Assembly (NCBI RefSeq): GCF_004349215.1
Contig: NZ_SMKU01000040.1
Coordinates: forward strand, 1-41,140
From: Actinomadura rubrisoli
GTDB taxonomy: Bacteria; Actinomycetota; Actinomycetes; Streptosporangiales; Streptosporangiaceae
Length of the DNA stretch: 41,140 nucleotides
Direction: 5' to 3'
A program made the translations under genes and the position numbers. Shown piece by piece: positions 15,236-22,539 of this stretch. The notes beneath the pieces were generated by a model. The model was given only the letters and a program-made list of their open reading frames with translations. It was not told where the DNA came from and searched no databases. Within the stretch, counting starts at the first letter, position 1. Each line of letters starts with the position of its first letter.

Positions 15236-16660
15236 ATGATCGGCCAGAACGACACGGCCCCCTGGGCATGGAGCGCGACAGAGATCGTCCGCAAGGTCTC
15301 CGACGGAACGGCGACCTGCAGCGAGATCACCCGGTCCTGCCTCGATCGCGTCCACGCCGTCAATCCGGAGCTGCGAGCCGTGGTCGAGGTCGACGAGGAC
15401 GGCGCGATGGCGGCCGCGGCCGCGGTCGACGAGCGGGCACGGCGGGGAGCGCCTCTCGGCCCGCTCGCCGGCGTGCCCATGGTGACGAAGGTGAACGTCG
15501 ACCAGCGCGGCAGCGCCACCACCAATGGCGTGACGGCCTTCCGGGACCGCATCGCCGAACACGACAACCCGGTCATCGCCAACCTGCGCCACGCCGACGC
15601 GATCATCCTCGGCCGCAGCAGCACCCCGGCGTTCTCCTGGCGCTGGTTCACCGACAGCGAGCTGTACGGCGCGACGCTCAACCCGTGGAACCCGGCACGA
15701 ACCGTCGGCGGATCCAGCGGCGGGTCGGCCGCGGCGGTCGCCGCGGGCATGGTCCCTCTGGCGCACGGCAGTGACCTCGCCGGGTCCATCCGCTATCCGG
15801 CGATGGCGTGCGGCCTGTTCGGGCTGCGCCCCAGCCAGGGCCGCGTGCCCAGCTATGACGCGTCCGCACCCGCCGAGCGCGCACCGTTCGCCCAGCTTCT
15901 CGGGTCCCAGGGACCGATGGCGCGGTCCGTGGCGGACCTGCGGTGCGCGCTGCGGGCGATGGAGCGCTACAGCGACTTGGATCCGTGGACGGTGCCCCAC
16001 GCCGGCAGGGCGGATGACTCCACCGTGCCGTGCCGGGTCGCGGTGGTACGCGACGTGCCGTGGGCCGACGTCGATCCGGCCGTCTCCGCGCAGGTCGACC
16101 TCGCCGCCGGGCGCCTGAAAGCGGCCGGGTACGACCTCGTCGACGCGGTGCCCCCCGGTTTCGAGAGCACGCTCGATATCTACCGAGGGCTGCTGTGGGA
16201 GGCCGGCCACGGCCTTCTGAACACGATCGACCGCCACGGCGACGACGCCAGCCGGGCCGTCGCCGAGGTCTTCCGCGGCATGGTCGCCGATCTCGACGTC
16301 GCCGACTACTTCGGGCTGTTCGGCAGACGTACCTCCATGGCGCGGGACTGGCAGGTCTTCCTCGACGAACACCCGCTGGTGCTGATGCCCGTGTCGTGGC
16401 AGCAGCCGTTCCCGGCCGGCTATGACCAGCGCGGCGCCGATGCGGTCCGCCGCGTGATGGCTTCGATGGTCCCCGCCATCGCGGTCAACCTGTGCGGATT
16501 GCCCGCTGTGACCGCTCCGACCGCCTTCAACGCCGACGGTCCGCTCGGCGTCCAGATCGTCGGCCGCCGGTTCCGCGACGGCCAGTGCCTCGCCGCGGCC
16601 GAGGCCGTCGCCGGCGACACCGCGCCCATCGCACCCGTCGTGCTCACCGGAACGCGCTGA
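15236..16660 (+). CDS. Amidase-signature family hydrolase
   Basis: This 474-residue amidase hydrolyses a carboxamide to acid and ammonia using the Ser-cisSer-Lys triad. Visible: Lys85 (GVPMVTKVN), the Gly/Ser loop GGSSGGSAAAVAAG with cis-Ser160, and the nucleophile Ser184 in GSDLAGSIR. Full length and intact. The ATG at 15236 is fixed by GGAGG at 15221-15225. It follows the FAH gene by 29 bp and precedes the RidA-like gene. An amidase in a ring-cleavage operon suggests that the ring-opened product holds an amide, as expected when the ring contains nitrogen next to a carbonyl. The exact substrate is unknown; peptide or aryl amides are alternatives. Confidence 0.9.
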   Translation: MIGQNDTAPWAWSATEIVRKVSDGTATCSEITRSCLDRVHAVNPELRAVVEVDEDGAMAAAAAVDERARRGAPLGPLAGVPMVTKVNVDQRGSATTNGVTAFRDRIAEHDNPVIANLRHADAIILGRSSTPAFSWRWFTDSELYGATLNPWNPARTVGGSSGGSAAAVAAGMVPLAHGSDLAGSIRYPAMACGLFGLRPSQGRVPSYDASAPAERAPFAQLLGSQGPMARSVADLRCALRAMERYSDLDPWTVPHAGRADDSTVPCRVAVVRDVPWADVDPAVSAQVDLAAGRLKAAGYDLVDAVPPGFESTLDIYRGLLWEAGHGLLNTIDRHGDDASRAVAEVFRGMVADLDVADYFGLFGRRTSMARDWQVFLDEHPLVLMPVSWQQPFPAGYDQRGADAVRRVMASMVPAIAVNLCGLPAVTAPTAFNADGPLGVQIVGRRFRDGQCLAAAEAVAGDTAPIAPVVLTGTR

Positions 16661-16684
16661 GACCCCATCGAAAGAAGGAGACAG

Positions 16685-17152
16685 ATGTTCACCACGGTCG
16701 AATACGTCAACCCCGATGGGGCCTGTGAGGCGCAGGGACTGTACTCGCACCTGACCGCCGTTCCCGCCGGAACCGACCTGCTGTTCGTCGCAGGCCAGCT
16801 CTCCGTCGGCGGCCAGGGCGAAATCGTCGGGATCGGCGACTTCGCCGCCCAGTTCGCGCAGGTCCATCGCAATCTGGAAGCCGTGCTGACCGGAGCCGGC
16901 GTCACCTGGAACCACATCATCCAGTTCCGCACCTACCTGGTCCACTCCCAGGACATCGCCACGTTCATGACGCTGCGCGCCGAGCTGTACCCGACGTTGT
17001 TCGCCTCGGCTCCGCTGTACCCGCCGAACACGCTTCTCACGGTGGACCGGCTGGTCAAAGAGGACTTCTTGGTCGAGATCGAGGCGATCGTCGCCGGTCC
17101 GTCCGCGCGCCTGCCCCATCTGCGCCCCACCACGCCGGAGGCGGCCTCGTGA
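16685..17152 (+). CDS. RidA/YjgF/YER057c-family protein
   Basis: This 155-residue Rid-family protein is probably an enamine/imine hydrolase or a 2-aminomuconate-deaminase-type enzyme forming a trimer in the cytoplasm. Family features: LLFVAGQLSVGGQGEIVG, FAAQFAQVHRNLEAVLTGAG, FRTYLVHSQDIATF and VEIEAIVAG at the end. The archetypal RidA arginine in the 'P-x-R-S/T' loop is missing (APLYPPNTLL here), so it belongs to a divergent Rid subgroup. The GTG start of the next gene overlaps its stop (GTGA). In amino-aromatic meta pathways a Rid-family deaminase removes the amino group after ring cleavage; a similar job is inferred here. Confidence 0.85.
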   Translation: MFTTVEYVNPDGACEAQGLYSHLTAVPAGTDLLFVAGQLSVGGQGEIVGIGDFAAQFAQVHRNLEAVLTGAGVTWNHIIQFRTYLVHSQDIATFMTLRAELYPTLFASAPLYPPNTLLTVDRLVKEDFLVEIEAIVAGPSARLPHLRPTTPEAAS

Positions 17153-18177
17153 GCCGGATCGTGGGCGGCATCAGCATGTCGCACGCACCTGGAATCGTCG
17201 GCTGGCCGGAGAAGGTCGAGGAGAACCAGCTCGCGCGGATAAGCACCGCGGTCGATCGCATTGCGGGCTACCTTGAGGATGTCAGGCCGGACGTGGTGGT
17301 CGCCTTCCTTGACGACCATTTCGAGAACATCTTCCGATCGATGGCCCCGACGTTCGCGATTCCGGTGGCCGAGTCCCACCAGGGGCCCGCGGATTACTTC
17401 GTCAAGGTCCTGCGTATGGACGCCCCGGTGGAGATACCCGGCGCGCCCGAGTTCGCCGGACAGTTGCTGCGGCAGACCGTACACGCGGGCTTCGACGTGA
17501 CTCGGATGGGGCGTATCGACTACGGGAACAACCTGATGGCGGTCTGGAACCTCATCCGGCCGCAGAACGACCTCCCGGTCGTCCCGATCTTCGTCAACGT
17601 CTACCATCCGCCGCTGCCGACCATGGACCGCGCATACGAGTTCGGGGCCGCCGTGCGGCGGGCGATCGAGTCGATGCCCGGCGGTGAACGGGTGCTCATT
17701 CTGTCCACCGGCGGCCTGTCGCATTGGCCCCCGATCTGGCTTGAGCACATCCAGGACTGGCCCGAGGTCATGCAGCCCTACCTGGAGCGGATCAAGCGCT
17801 ACCAGTTCGAAGGACGATCGGTGCTCAAGGACGACCCCAAGCTCTTTCACGACATGGGGGTCTACGAGCGGCTGATGGCCGACGTGATGGACAAACCCGT
17901 CGTCGCACCCGAATGGGACCGGCATTTCCTCGACCTCATCGCCGCAGGCGATGCCGGGGCCGTCCGCGCGCTCACCTACGGCGAGATCGAGTCCAATGCC
18001 GGATTCGGCGCCCACGAGGTCCTCAACTGGGCGGCGGGAATGGGCGCCATGGACGGCGCGCCGGCCACCGTTCTGAACTACGAACCCGTGCCGGAGTGGA
18101 TCTGCGGAATGGGGTTCGCGATCTACGACACCCCGAGCACGGACGGCCGCACGACGAGCAGGCGCAAGGAGGCTTAG
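17149..18177 (+). CDS. Class III extradiol ring-cleavage dioxygenase, LigB/MhpB-like
   Basis: This 342-residue member of the LigB superfamily should open a dihydroxylated ring with Fe(II) and O2. It follows the MhpB/LigB plan: SHAP (His12), FLDDHFENIF (His57), VVPIFVNVYHPPLP, and STGGLSHWPP (His192), close to the GGLSHQPP of MhpB as I remember it. An unusual point: where LigB and MhpB carry a conserved catalytic His in a D-H-G context, this protein reads IDYGNN (Tyr125). The MhpB His115 position also seems replaced by alignment by eye. The substrate may therefore not be an ordinary catechol. Overlaps the RidA gene by 4 bp and precedes the Rieske alpha gene by 2 bp. Confidence 0.85.
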   Translation: MSRIVGGISMSHAPGIVGWPEKVEENQLARISTAVDRIAGYLEDVRPDVVVAFLDDHFENIFRSMAPTFAIPVAESHQGPADYFVKVLRMDAPVEIPGAPEFAGQLLRQTVHAGFDVTRMGRIDYGNNLMAVWNLIRPQNDLPVVPIFVNVYHPPLPTMDRAYEFGAAVRRAIESMPGGERVLILSTGGLSHWPPIWLEHIQDWPEVMQPYLERIKRYQFEGRSVLKDDPKLFHDMGVYERLMADVMDKPVVAPEWDRHFLDLIAAGDAGAVRALTYGEIESNAGFGAHEVLNWAAGMGAMDGAPATVLNYEPVPEWICGMGFAIYDTPSTDGRTTSRRKEA

Positions 18178-18179
18178 CA

Positions 18180-19490
18180 ATGACCACCACCGAGAAGCCC
18201 GCTGAGCGTAGTCCGGTCCTGACTCGCGGCCTGGTGTCGAAAGACGGCTCGCGGGTGAGCCGGGCCGTCTACTCCGACGAGCAGCTCTACCTCCGTGAAC
18301 TGGACACCATATTCGGCAAGGCGTGGCTACCGCTGGGGCACGAGTCCCAGCTGCCCAAGAAGGGATCGTTCTTCACGACCTTCATGGGGGAGGACGCGGT
18401 CATCGTGTCCCGCGGCGCCGACGATCGGATACGGGTGCACCTCAACGCGTGCAGCCATCGCGGAGCAACGGTGTGCCTGGAGGACTCCGGCACCGCCAAG
18501 TCCTTCGTCTGCCCCTACCACGCCTGGACCTTCGCCGCCGACGGACGTCTGGTGGGGGTGGCGATGGAGGACAGGTACTACAAGACCGTTCCGATCGACA
18601 AGAGCCGGCATGGACTCACCCCAGTGGCGCACGTCGACAGCGTCCACGGAATGATCTTCGCCACCTTCGATCCGAACGCACGGCCGCTCCGCGAGGCACT
18701 GGGCAACATGATCCCGTTCCTCGACGCGATCTTCGGCCGGCAGGAGGGCGGAGTCGAGGTCATCGGCGCACCGCAGAAGTGGCGGGTGCCGACCAACTGG
18801 AAGATCTACCAGGATAACTTCGCCGGCGATGAATACCACGTCTCATCGACCCATGGGTCGTCCGTCGAGACGATCCAGCTCGACTGGGATGCCTACCTCG
18901 AAGAGGTCCGGCACTGCTATGTGGAGGGCGGCCACGGGTTCGCGGCCAGGTTCGTCGAGCCCAACGGGGCGGAGAGCGCCTACACCACGGTCGAGCAGCC
19001 CAGCCTGTTCAGCGTCGAAACGCAGGCATATCTGGCGCAGGAGGCCGCCGAGGCGGAAAGGCGCGTGAGCGCCGTCCATCTGCGTTGCCAGCTCGTCGCC
19101 GGCACGGTGTTCCCCAACTGGTCGCTCCTGCCGGTGTACAACACCTTCCGGATCTGCCACCCCAAGGGCCCGAACGAGATCGAGTTGTGGTCGTACTTCT
19201 TCGTCGCGAAGAACGCGCCCGAGCAGGTCAAGCGGGAACTCGGAAAGGCGTACAACTTCTCCTTCGGGCCCGCCGGAATCATCGAGCAGGACGACAGCGC
19301 GATCTGGGAGTCCGTCGCGCGCACCGCCCGCGGCGCATACGGCCGCCGCGGCGTCGCCGACTACTCCATGGGCCTCGGTGAAGAGAGCTGGCACGAGGGC
19401 CTGGGTTGCATGATCACCCCGCGGCTGAGCGAAGCCGCGCAACGCAACTTCTACCGGCACTGGGCCGCGGTCATGGAGGTCGGCGAATGA
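18180..19490 (+). CDS. Rieske ring-hydroxylating dioxygenase, alpha (catalytic) subunit
   Basis: This 436-residue large subunit of an aromatic-ring dioxygenase adds both atoms of O2 to give a cis-dihydrodiol. The Rieske [2Fe-2S] ligands are Cys91, His93, Cys111 and His114 (CSHRG, CPYHAW). The mononuclear iron site has the bridging Asp217 and ligands His220 and His225 (GDEYHVSSTH), with a third acidic ligand likely in EQDDSAIW. The ATG at 18180 lies 2 bp after the previous stop. The beta subunit gene overlaps by ATGA. It forms a complete four-component system with the beta, ferredoxin reductase and ferredoxin genes downstream. The substrate is not evident; the neighbours argue for an N-containing aromatic. 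Confidence 0.93.
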   Translation: MTTTEKPAERSPVLTRGLVSKDGSRVSRAVYSDEQLYLRELDTIFGKAWLPLGHESQLPKKGSFFTTFMGEDAVIVSRGADDRIRVHLNACSHRGATVCLEDSGTAKSFVCPYHAWTFAADGRLVGVAMEDRYYKTVPIDKSRHGLTPVAHVDSVHGMIFATFDPNARPLREALGNMIPFLDAIFGRQEGGVEVIGAPQKWRVPTNWKIYQDNFAGDEYHVSSTHGSSVETIQLDWDAYLEEVRHCYVEGGHGFAARFVEPNGAESAYTTVEQPSLFSVETQAYLAQEAAEAERRVSAVHLRCQLVAGTVFPNWSLLPVYNTFRICHPKGPNEIELWSYFFVAKNAPEQVKRELGKAYNFSFGPAGIIEQDDSAIWESVARTARGAYGRRGVADYSMGLGEESWHEGLGCMITPRLSEAAQRNFYRHWAAVMEVGE

Positions 19491-20047
19491 CTACCGCGAT
19501 GGCGAAGCGCGGCGCCCCGGTGGACATGGCCACCTGGTTCTCCGTGAACCGCTTCCTCACCGAAGAGGCCCGGCTCCTCGACAACCGCGAGTACGAGAAA
19601 TGGGTCGAGCTGTTCACCGAGGACGTGCACTACTTCATCCCCAGCCGCAAGGTCCGCATGATCAGCGCCAAACCCGGCGATCGGGACCTCGAACACGAAC
19701 TCAGCAGCGACGGCCGGCCGTGGGTGATGTCGGAGAACATCCACGAACTCAGGCTGCGGGTCGCGCGGGTCAACAGCGCCCGCCAGCTCTGGTGCGAGAA
19801 CCCGCCGGCTCGCAATCGGCACCTCGTCACCAACGTCGAGACCTATCACACAGAGGTCGCCGAAGAGCTCTCGGTGAGGTCCAGCTTCGCCGTGCTCCAC
19901 GCCCGTTTCGACAGCCAGGGCACCACGTTCATCGGCGAACGCCAGGACGTGCTGCGCCGCGCCGGCGACACATACAAGATCGCGTACCGCAAGGTCGTCC
20001 TCGACTCCACCGTGATCTGGGCGGGCGCGATCTCGACGTTCTTCTGA
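19487..20047 (+). CDS. Rieske dioxygenase beta (small) subunit
   Basis: This 186-residue structural subunit has the cystatin/SnoaL-like fold of the dioxygenase beta family. It opens with FLTEEARLLDNREYEKWVEL and FTEDVHYFIP, has a middle NPPARNRHLVTNVE segment and ends with YKIAYRKVVLDSTV. These match the beta-subunit pattern (for example the E-A-x-L-L-D-x-x-x-Y-x-x-W-L motif). It would assemble with alpha as an alpha3beta3 hexamer. Its ATG overlaps the alpha stop codon, enforcing stoichiometric translation. The next gene starts 51 bp on, with an AAGGAGG ribosome site. Confidence 0.92.
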   Translation: MTTAMAKRGAPVDMATWFSVNRFLTEEARLLDNREYEKWVELFTEDVHYFIPSRKVRMISAKPGDRDLEHELSSDGRPWVMSENIHELRLRVARVNSARQLWCENPPARNRHLVTNVETYHTEVAEELSVRSSFAVLHARFDSQGTTFIGERQDVLRRAGDTYKIAYRKVVLDSTVIWAGAISTFF

Positions 20048-20098
20048 TCCCGGTGATCCACGCCGGCACCCGTCCACCACGATAAGGAGGCCCCGCCC

Positions 20099-20911
20099 AT
20101 GGGATGGCTTGATGGCACCGTCGCGATCATCACTGGAGGCGGTTCCGGGCTCGGTCGCGCCGTTCTCGGCCGTTTCCGCACCGAAGGCGCCCAGATCGTC
20201 GTCCTTGAGCACAGCAAGGCCAAGATCGACGAGCTGCGCGAGGAGTACCCGGACCTCGTCGCCGTCCAGGGGGACGCGACGACGCTCGAAGCCAACCGTG
20301 AAGCCGTTGAGGCCGCGGTGAACGCATTCGGCCGCCTGGACAGCTTCATCGGCAACGCCGGTCTGTGGGACGGCAACACCGCCCTGGTCGGCCTGCCCGA
20401 CGAGGAGTTCGAGGACACCTTCCGTTCGGTCTTCGACCTCAACGTCAAGGCTTATATCGCCGGAGCCAAAGCGGCACACGATGAGCTGGCGAAATCCGGC
20501 GGCAACATCGTCTACACGTTGTCCAACGCTTCTTTCTACCCCGACGGCGGGGGCGTCTGGTACACGGCGAGCAAGCATGCCGGGGTCGGAATCGTCCGCC
20601 AGCTCGCGTTCGAGTTCGCTCCCGATATCCGGGTCAACGGGGTCGCTCCCGGTGCGTTCGCGTCGGATCTGCGCGGCCCGGCGAACCTCGGCCTCGACCG
20701 CACGTCGCTGACGCGAGACCGCAACGAGTCCGCCATCGCCGCCGTGCTGCCGCTGGATTTCTCGCCCGCGGCGGAGGACTACACCGGGGCGTACGTATGG
20801 CTCGCCTCCAACCGCAATTCGAGCACGACGACTGGTGCCGTCCTCCAATCCGACGGCGGACTCGGCGTGCGCGGCATCGGTCGCGTCGCAGGCGGCGGGA
20901 AAGGAGCATGA
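20099..20911 (+). CDS. cis-dihydrodiol dehydrogenase (short-chain dehydrogenase, BphB-like)
   Basis: This 270-residue SDR enzyme is predicted to oxidise the cis-dihydrodiol from the Rieske dioxygenase to the aromatic diol with NAD+. It shows the nucleotide-binding GGGSGLGRAV, the NAG motif (GNAGLWDG), SNASFYPDGGGVWYTASKHA with the catalytic Ser/Tyr/Lys, and RVNGVAPGAFASDLRGP. The SNA-FYP-GGG-YTA-KHA and NGVAPGG-DLRGP stretches are typical of biphenyl/toluene cis-diol dehydrogenases. Its stop overlaps the ferredoxin reductase start (ATGA). This gene is strong evidence that the product of the Rieske enzyme is a re-aromatisable cis-diol, and not a monohydroxylated or demethylated compound. Confidence 0.9.
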   Translation: MGWLDGTVAIITGGGSGLGRAVLGRFRTEGAQIVVLEHSKAKIDELREEYPDLVAVQGDATTLEANREAVEAAVNAFGRLDSFIGNAGLWDGNTALVGLPDEEFEDTFRSVFDLNVKAYIAGAKAAHDELAKSGGNIVYTLSNASFYPDGGGVWYTASKHAGVGIVRQLAFEFAPDIRVNGVAPGAFASDLRGPANLGLDRTSLTRDRNESAIAAVLPLDFSPAAEDYTGAYVWLASNRNSSTTTGAVLQSDGGLGVRGIGRVAGGGKGA

Positions 20912-22161
20912 CCCCGCTCTCATCCAGCCCGTCCGAACCGCACGTCGTGATCCTCGGGGCCGGTCACGGCGGCGGAACGCTCGCGGCCCTCCTGCGCCAG
21001 TACGGTCACGGCGGCCCCATCACCATCGTCGGGTCCGAACCGCGCCTTCCCTACGAACGCCCACCCCTGTCCAAGGCATGGCTGCGCGGCGGATTGAACC
21101 CCGATTCGCTCGCGCTCCGGCCGGAGGAGTTCTATCGCGCCGAACAGATAACAACGCGCCTCGGCGTCACCGCTAGAGCGATCGACCGCGGTCGGCGCAG
21201 CGTCGCACTCGACGACGGCAGCACGCTCGACTACGACGTTCTGGTCATCGCCACCGGAGCACGGCCGCGACGGCTTCCCGCCGAGTGCGGCGACGGAGAC
21301 GACGTCCTGCACTTGCGGGACCAATCCGACGCCACGCGCATACGTGATTCACTGGGGCCGGGCAAGCGCGTGGTGCTCTGCGGCGGCGGCTATATCGGCC
21401 TTGAGATCGCCGCCGCCGCACGAGGCCACGATATGGACGTCACGGTCGTCGAACAGCAACCGCGGCTGCTGAACCGTGTCGCGTCGCCGCAGCTGGCCGA
21501 GTTCCTCCGCGGCTACCACGAAGCCAACTCGGTGCGGGTGGTCCTCAGCGCATCCGTCGCCTCGGTTCAACGCGAGGCCGGGCGTGTGACGGCGGTCGAA
21601 CTCGCCACCGGCGAACAACTATCCTGCGATGTCGTCGTCGTTGGCGTTGGCGCCGAACCCCGGCTGGAGTTGGCGGCTGATGCCGGACTGCCCTGCGCCG
21701 AAGGCATTCTTGTCGACGAGCTCGCGCGAACGGCCGACCCGGACATCTTCGCGATCGGTGATGTGACCGCTCGTCCCGTTCCTTTCCGCGATGGCCACGT
21801 GCGCCTTGAGAGCGTCCCGAGCACTCTGGAACAGGCGAAGCAGGCGGCCGGCGCCATTGCCGGCCGGGTACGACCCGTACCCGAGGTCCCCTGGTTCTGG
21901 TCCGACCAGTACGACTTGAAAATCCAGATCGCCGGCCTCTACGGACCGTCACTCACGACGACGGCGCGGGGCGTCGCCGACGACGGGATGACGGTCACCC
22001 ACGACGACGGAGACCACCTCGTGTCCGTCGAGGCCGTCAACCGGCCCGGCGACTTCATGATCGGAAAGAAGCTCATCGGACGCCGGGACCCGCTCGGTTC
22101 GACGTTGCTGCGGAACCCGACCCTCACCCTTCGTGACCTCGCGAAACAACCCGTGCAGTAA
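20908..22161 (+). CDS. Ferredoxin reductase of the dioxygenase system (FAD, NADH)
   Basis: This 417-residue flavoprotein is of the BphA4/rubredoxin-reductase type and moves electrons from NADH to the ferredoxin. The FAD-binding VVILGAGHGGGTLA is at the N terminus, with PYERPPLSKAWL and IATGARPR. The NAD-binding VVLCGGGYIGLEIAAA is central, and DIFAIGDVTARP is the second FAD motif. The C-terminal part has WFWSDQYDLKIQIAGL, typical of the interface domain. The ATG overlaps the SDR stop. A 12-bp gap separates it from the ferredoxin gene. Confidence 0.93.
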   Translation: MTPLSSSPSEPHVVILGAGHGGGTLAALLRQYGHGGPITIVGSEPRLPYERPPLSKAWLRGGLNPDSLALRPEEFYRAEQITTRLGVTARAIDRGRRSVALDDGSTLDYDVLVIATGARPRRLPAECGDGDDVLHLRDQSDATRIRDSLGPGKRVVLCGGGYIGLEIAAAARGHDMDVTVVEQQPRLLNRVASPQLAEFLRGYHEANSVRVVLSASVASVQREAGRVTAVELATGEQLSCDVVVVGVGAEPRLELAADAGLPCAEGILVDELARTADPDIFAIGDVTARPVPFRDGHVRLESVPSTLEQAKQAAGAIAGRVRPVPEVPWFWSDQYDLKIQIAGLYGPSLTTTARGVADDGMTVTHDDGDHLVSVEAVNRPGDFMIGKKLIGRRDPLGSTLLRNPTLTLRDLAKQPVQ

Positions 22162-22173
22162 AGGCGGACGCCG

Positions 22174-22494
22174 ATGCCGAAGATCACCTACGTCGAGCAT
22201 GACGGAACTTCACGGACCGTTGACTTGGAGCCGGGACTGTCCGTCATGAAGGGCGCGATCCGCAACAACATCCCGGGCATCGACGCCGAGTGCGGTGGCC
22301 AGATGTCCTGCGCCACCTGCCACGTGCACGTCGACCGGGAATGGACGGCCAAGGCCGGCCCGCCGCGCGAAGCCGAGCGGACGATGCTGGAGTTCGCCGA
22401 CGACACCAGCGAGCACTCACGTCTCTCCTGCCAGATCAGAGTCTCGGACGAGCTCGACGGCCTGATCGTCCGCACCCCGGAGAGCCAGGGATAG
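22174..22494 (+). CDS. [2Fe-2S] ferredoxin, adrenodoxin/putidaredoxin type
   Basis: This 106-residue plant/vertebrate-type ferredoxin has its cluster bound by Cys40, Cys46, Cys49 and Cys86 (ECGGQMSCATCHVHV and LSCQI). The spacing C-x5-C-x2-C marks it as adrenodoxin/putidaredoxin-like, not a Rieske-type ferredoxin. Pairing this ferredoxin class with a BphA4-like reductase and a two-subunit Rieske oxygenase corresponds to a class IIA/B-like chain. It presumably delivers electrons one at a time to the alpha subunit. Confidence 0.93.
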   Translation: MPKITYVEHDGTSRTVDLEPGLSVMKGAIRNNIPGIDAECGGQMSCATCHVHVDREWTAKAGPPREAERTMLEFADDTSEHSRLSCQIRVSDELDGLIVRTPESQG

Positions 22495-22539
22495 CGCCTT
22501 CGGCGGTATTCATCAAGCCTCGAAGCAAGGAAGACCACA

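Noticed and set aside
14864..17119. A 751-residue minus-strand frame opposite amidase and RidA genes
   Set aside because: Shadow of high-G+C third codon positions; no recognisable motif.
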